DNA of 20,748 bases from JBBRMY01 sp038230595 (GTDB lineage Bacteria > Bacteroidota > Ignavibacteria > Tepidaquicellales > Tepidaquicellaceae): the NCBI GenBank assembly GCA_038230595.1, contig JBBRMY010000030.1, positions 1-20,748 on the forward strand, read 5' to 3'. Numbering within the stretch: position 1 is the first letter of the stretch; each line of letters starts with the position of its first letter. The notes beneath the pieces are model-generated. The model was given only the letters and a program-made list of their open reading frames with translations, made no database searches and was not told where the DNA came from. Positions 20,623 through 20,748 of this stretch are shown here, one piece after another. The position numbers and the translations under genes are program-made.

Positions 20623-20748
20623 TTTTTTGTTTTATAAATAAATTATGTTGTACATCTAATAATATAACATCCAATTTTTGCGCTAAATATTCAATCATTA
20701 TATTAAATGAACAACTTTGTATATAAGACATGTAAATCTTTAATTGGT
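20623..20748. other. AT-rich upstream region of the lipoprotein gene
   Basis: 126 bp to the window edge. It presumably holds the lipoprotein promoter. I see no clear -33/-7 or -35/-10 pair, no hairpin and no convincing gene. Confidence 0.3.

Noticed and set aside
20534..20731. 65-residue minus-strand ORF at the window edge
   Set aside because: It overlaps the signal-peptide region of the lipoprotein in another frame and has no motif; the lipobox frame is far more convincing.

Overview
This is an AT-rich window whose start codons mostly lack a clear Shine-Dalgarno sequence and sit behind A/T-rich leaders. The protein styles point to the Bacteroidota/Chlorobiota/Ignavibacteriota group: a short (258 aa) AMP nucleosidase, a persulfide-dioxygenase-like MBL protein fused to rhodanese domains, an ECF sigma/anti-sigma pair, and simple lipoproteins. 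Ignavibacteriota is my best guess, but this is inferred from family resemblance only. Most of the window is chromosomal housekeeping, with two accessory islands.

Layout. (1) 1-4508: 3' part of a DinB/BstA-like gene (+), then on the minus strand AMP nucleosidase, an acyl-CoA carboxylase beta subunit, clpX with its own terminator, and tRNA-Leu(UAG). (2) 4509-6482: a small plus-strand island. It has a 38-codon K/E-rich ORF that overlaps the start of an apparently intact phage terminase large subunit (TerL), followed 9 bp later by a GNAT acetyltransferase. No other phage gene is present. (3) 6504-12925: a minus-strand six-gene sugar pathway. In transcription order it is an SpsF-like nucleotidyltransferase, transketolase N and C halves, a class III aminotransferase, an SDR and a NeuB-like synthase. 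The pathway lies exactly between two inverted copies of a compound repeat of about 115-130 bp. (4) 12941-15666: isocitrate dehydrogenase, a GyrI-like ligand-binding protein and a divergent lipoprotein. (5) 15761-17409: a two-gene sulfur operon (rhodanese, then MBL-rhodanese). (6) 17664-19526: ECF sigma, membrane anti-sigma and a Spy/CpxP-like periplasmic protein, which look like an envelope-stress or metal-sensing operon. (7) 19624-20622: a lipoprotein gene with its own terminator.

The most striking non-genic feature is the density of short palindromic repeats in the spacers. Ten hairpins have exactly three-nucleotide loops. A nested CCGTTGGTG family occurs four times. Two related palindrome families also occur, and one of their copies sits in frame inside the transketolase C-half gene, adding about ten residues (VIPEKAGIPE). 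Copies differ by paired changes that keep the stems, so the structures look selected or are copied as structured elements.

The best candidates for something undescribed are the six-gene pathway itself (a split transketolase and class III aminotransferase coupled to a SAF-less NeuB), its inverted-repeat frame, the palindrome insertion in a coding sequence, and the orphan TerL operon.
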